NCBI GenBank assembly: GCA_017408885.1
Contig: JAFQTT010000009.1
Coordinates: forward strand, 124,001-188,000
Direction of reading: 5' to 3'
DNA from: Methanocorpusculum sp.
GTDB lineage: Archaea; Halobacteriota; Methanomicrobia; Methanomicrobiales; Methanocorpusculaceae
DNA: 64,000 nt
In this document: in pieces, positions 63,935-64,000 of the stretch
Numbering within the stretch: the first letter of the stretch is position 1
How the letters are laid out: each line of letters begins with the position of its first letter
The notes under the pieces: generated by a model
Seen by the model: the letters and a program-made list of their open reading frames with translations, nothing else
Told to the model about the DNA's origin: nothing
Database searches by the model: none
Position numbers and translations under genes: made by a program

Positions 63935-64000
63935 ATGTCTGAATATCTTGGAGAATACAAGGCAGTCTACAAGGCAAAAACCGCCTGTGCAGACATTCTC
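63935..64000 (+). CDS. frhB: F420-reducing hydrogenase subunit beta, 3' partial
   Basis: Only the first 22 codons are present (MSEYLGEYKAVYKAKTACADIL), cut by the right edge. The GEYKAVYKAKT pattern at the N-terminus and position directly after frhG match FrhB, the FAD-containing subunit that reduces F420. CGGAGG precedes the ATG. This completes the gene order frhA-frhD-frhG-frhB. Confidence 0.85.
   Translation, partial: MSEYLGEYKAVYKAKTACADIL

Overview
The window reads as a contiguous piece of a methanogenic archaeal chromosome, most likely a member of the Methanomicrobiales close to Methanocorpusculum. The evidence is the start of an F420-reducing hydrogenase operon (frhA-frhD-frhG-frhB), GTP cyclohydrolase MptA for methanopterin, F420-0:glutamyl ligase CofE, an F420H2 oxidase of the FprA type, methanogenesis marker protein 14, a two-subunit pyruvate carboxylase, class I lysyl-tRNA synthetase, archaeal HMG-CoA synthase with thiolase and the DUF35 protein, an Lsm protein and archaeal ribosomal proteins. 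Genus placement is an inference from gene content and style, not from an alignment. Coding density is high, gene pairs overlap by 1 to 17 bases, several genes start with TTG or GTG, and many ends carry T-runs or short hairpins.

Layout. 0-10 kb: membrane pyrophosphatase (5' cut by the window edge), F420H2 oxidase, IleRS, SecD/SecF, a Yip1-type membrane protein. 10-14 kb: a divergent metal-uptake locus with an FmdE-domain protein facing a binding-protein/TrmO-like/permease/ATPase operon; the ATPase has a histidine-rich N-terminus. 14-18.5 kb: riboflavin kinase-regulator RbkR facing a regulator and the thiolase/HMG-CoA synthase/DUF35 genes of the mevalonate pathway. 18.5-21.7 kb: adenylate kinase, the EMC3/YidC-like protein and CMP kinase, then L7Ae-S28e-L24e-Ndk. 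22-24.4 kb: a CetZ tubulin with a surface-anchored partner candidate. 24.4-31.1 kb: TrkA-type protein, RNase HII, a glutaredoxin-thioredoxin reductase fusion, UPF0146, then archaemetzincin translationally coupled to a solo Cas1-family gene, and a YchF-type GTPase. 31-36 kb: alanine symporter, LysRS, a radical SAM protein and a cis-prenyltransferase.

36-42.4 kb is more accessory: a 244-bp cloverleaf-shaped palindromic element, a membrane-anchored double winged-helix regulator, a secreted serine protease, an AlkD-like protein, flavodoxin-fold and CMD-family redox proteins, then tmk, a HisA-like protein and cofE. 42.6-54 kb holds a dicarboxylate transporter, two DUF308 membrane proteins, an acyl-CoA ligase, an ACT regulator, tRNA-Leu, Lsm with a four-cysteine winged-helix protein, marker 14 and several unknowns. 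54-64 kb has pyruvate carboxylase (pycB, pycA), tRNA-Met, two tandem chagasin-type protease inhibitors, IlvC, MptA and the frh operon, which runs off the right edge inside frhB.

Most of the window is housekeeping and methanogenesis. The points I rate highest are the Cas1-family gene without a CRISPR array, whose usual catalytic histidine is tyrosine and which overlaps archaemetzincin; a second, strongly supported internal start in frhG that would give long and short forms of the subunit; the cloverleaf element and a set of hairpins with a common loop motif; and the CetZ/surface-protein pair.
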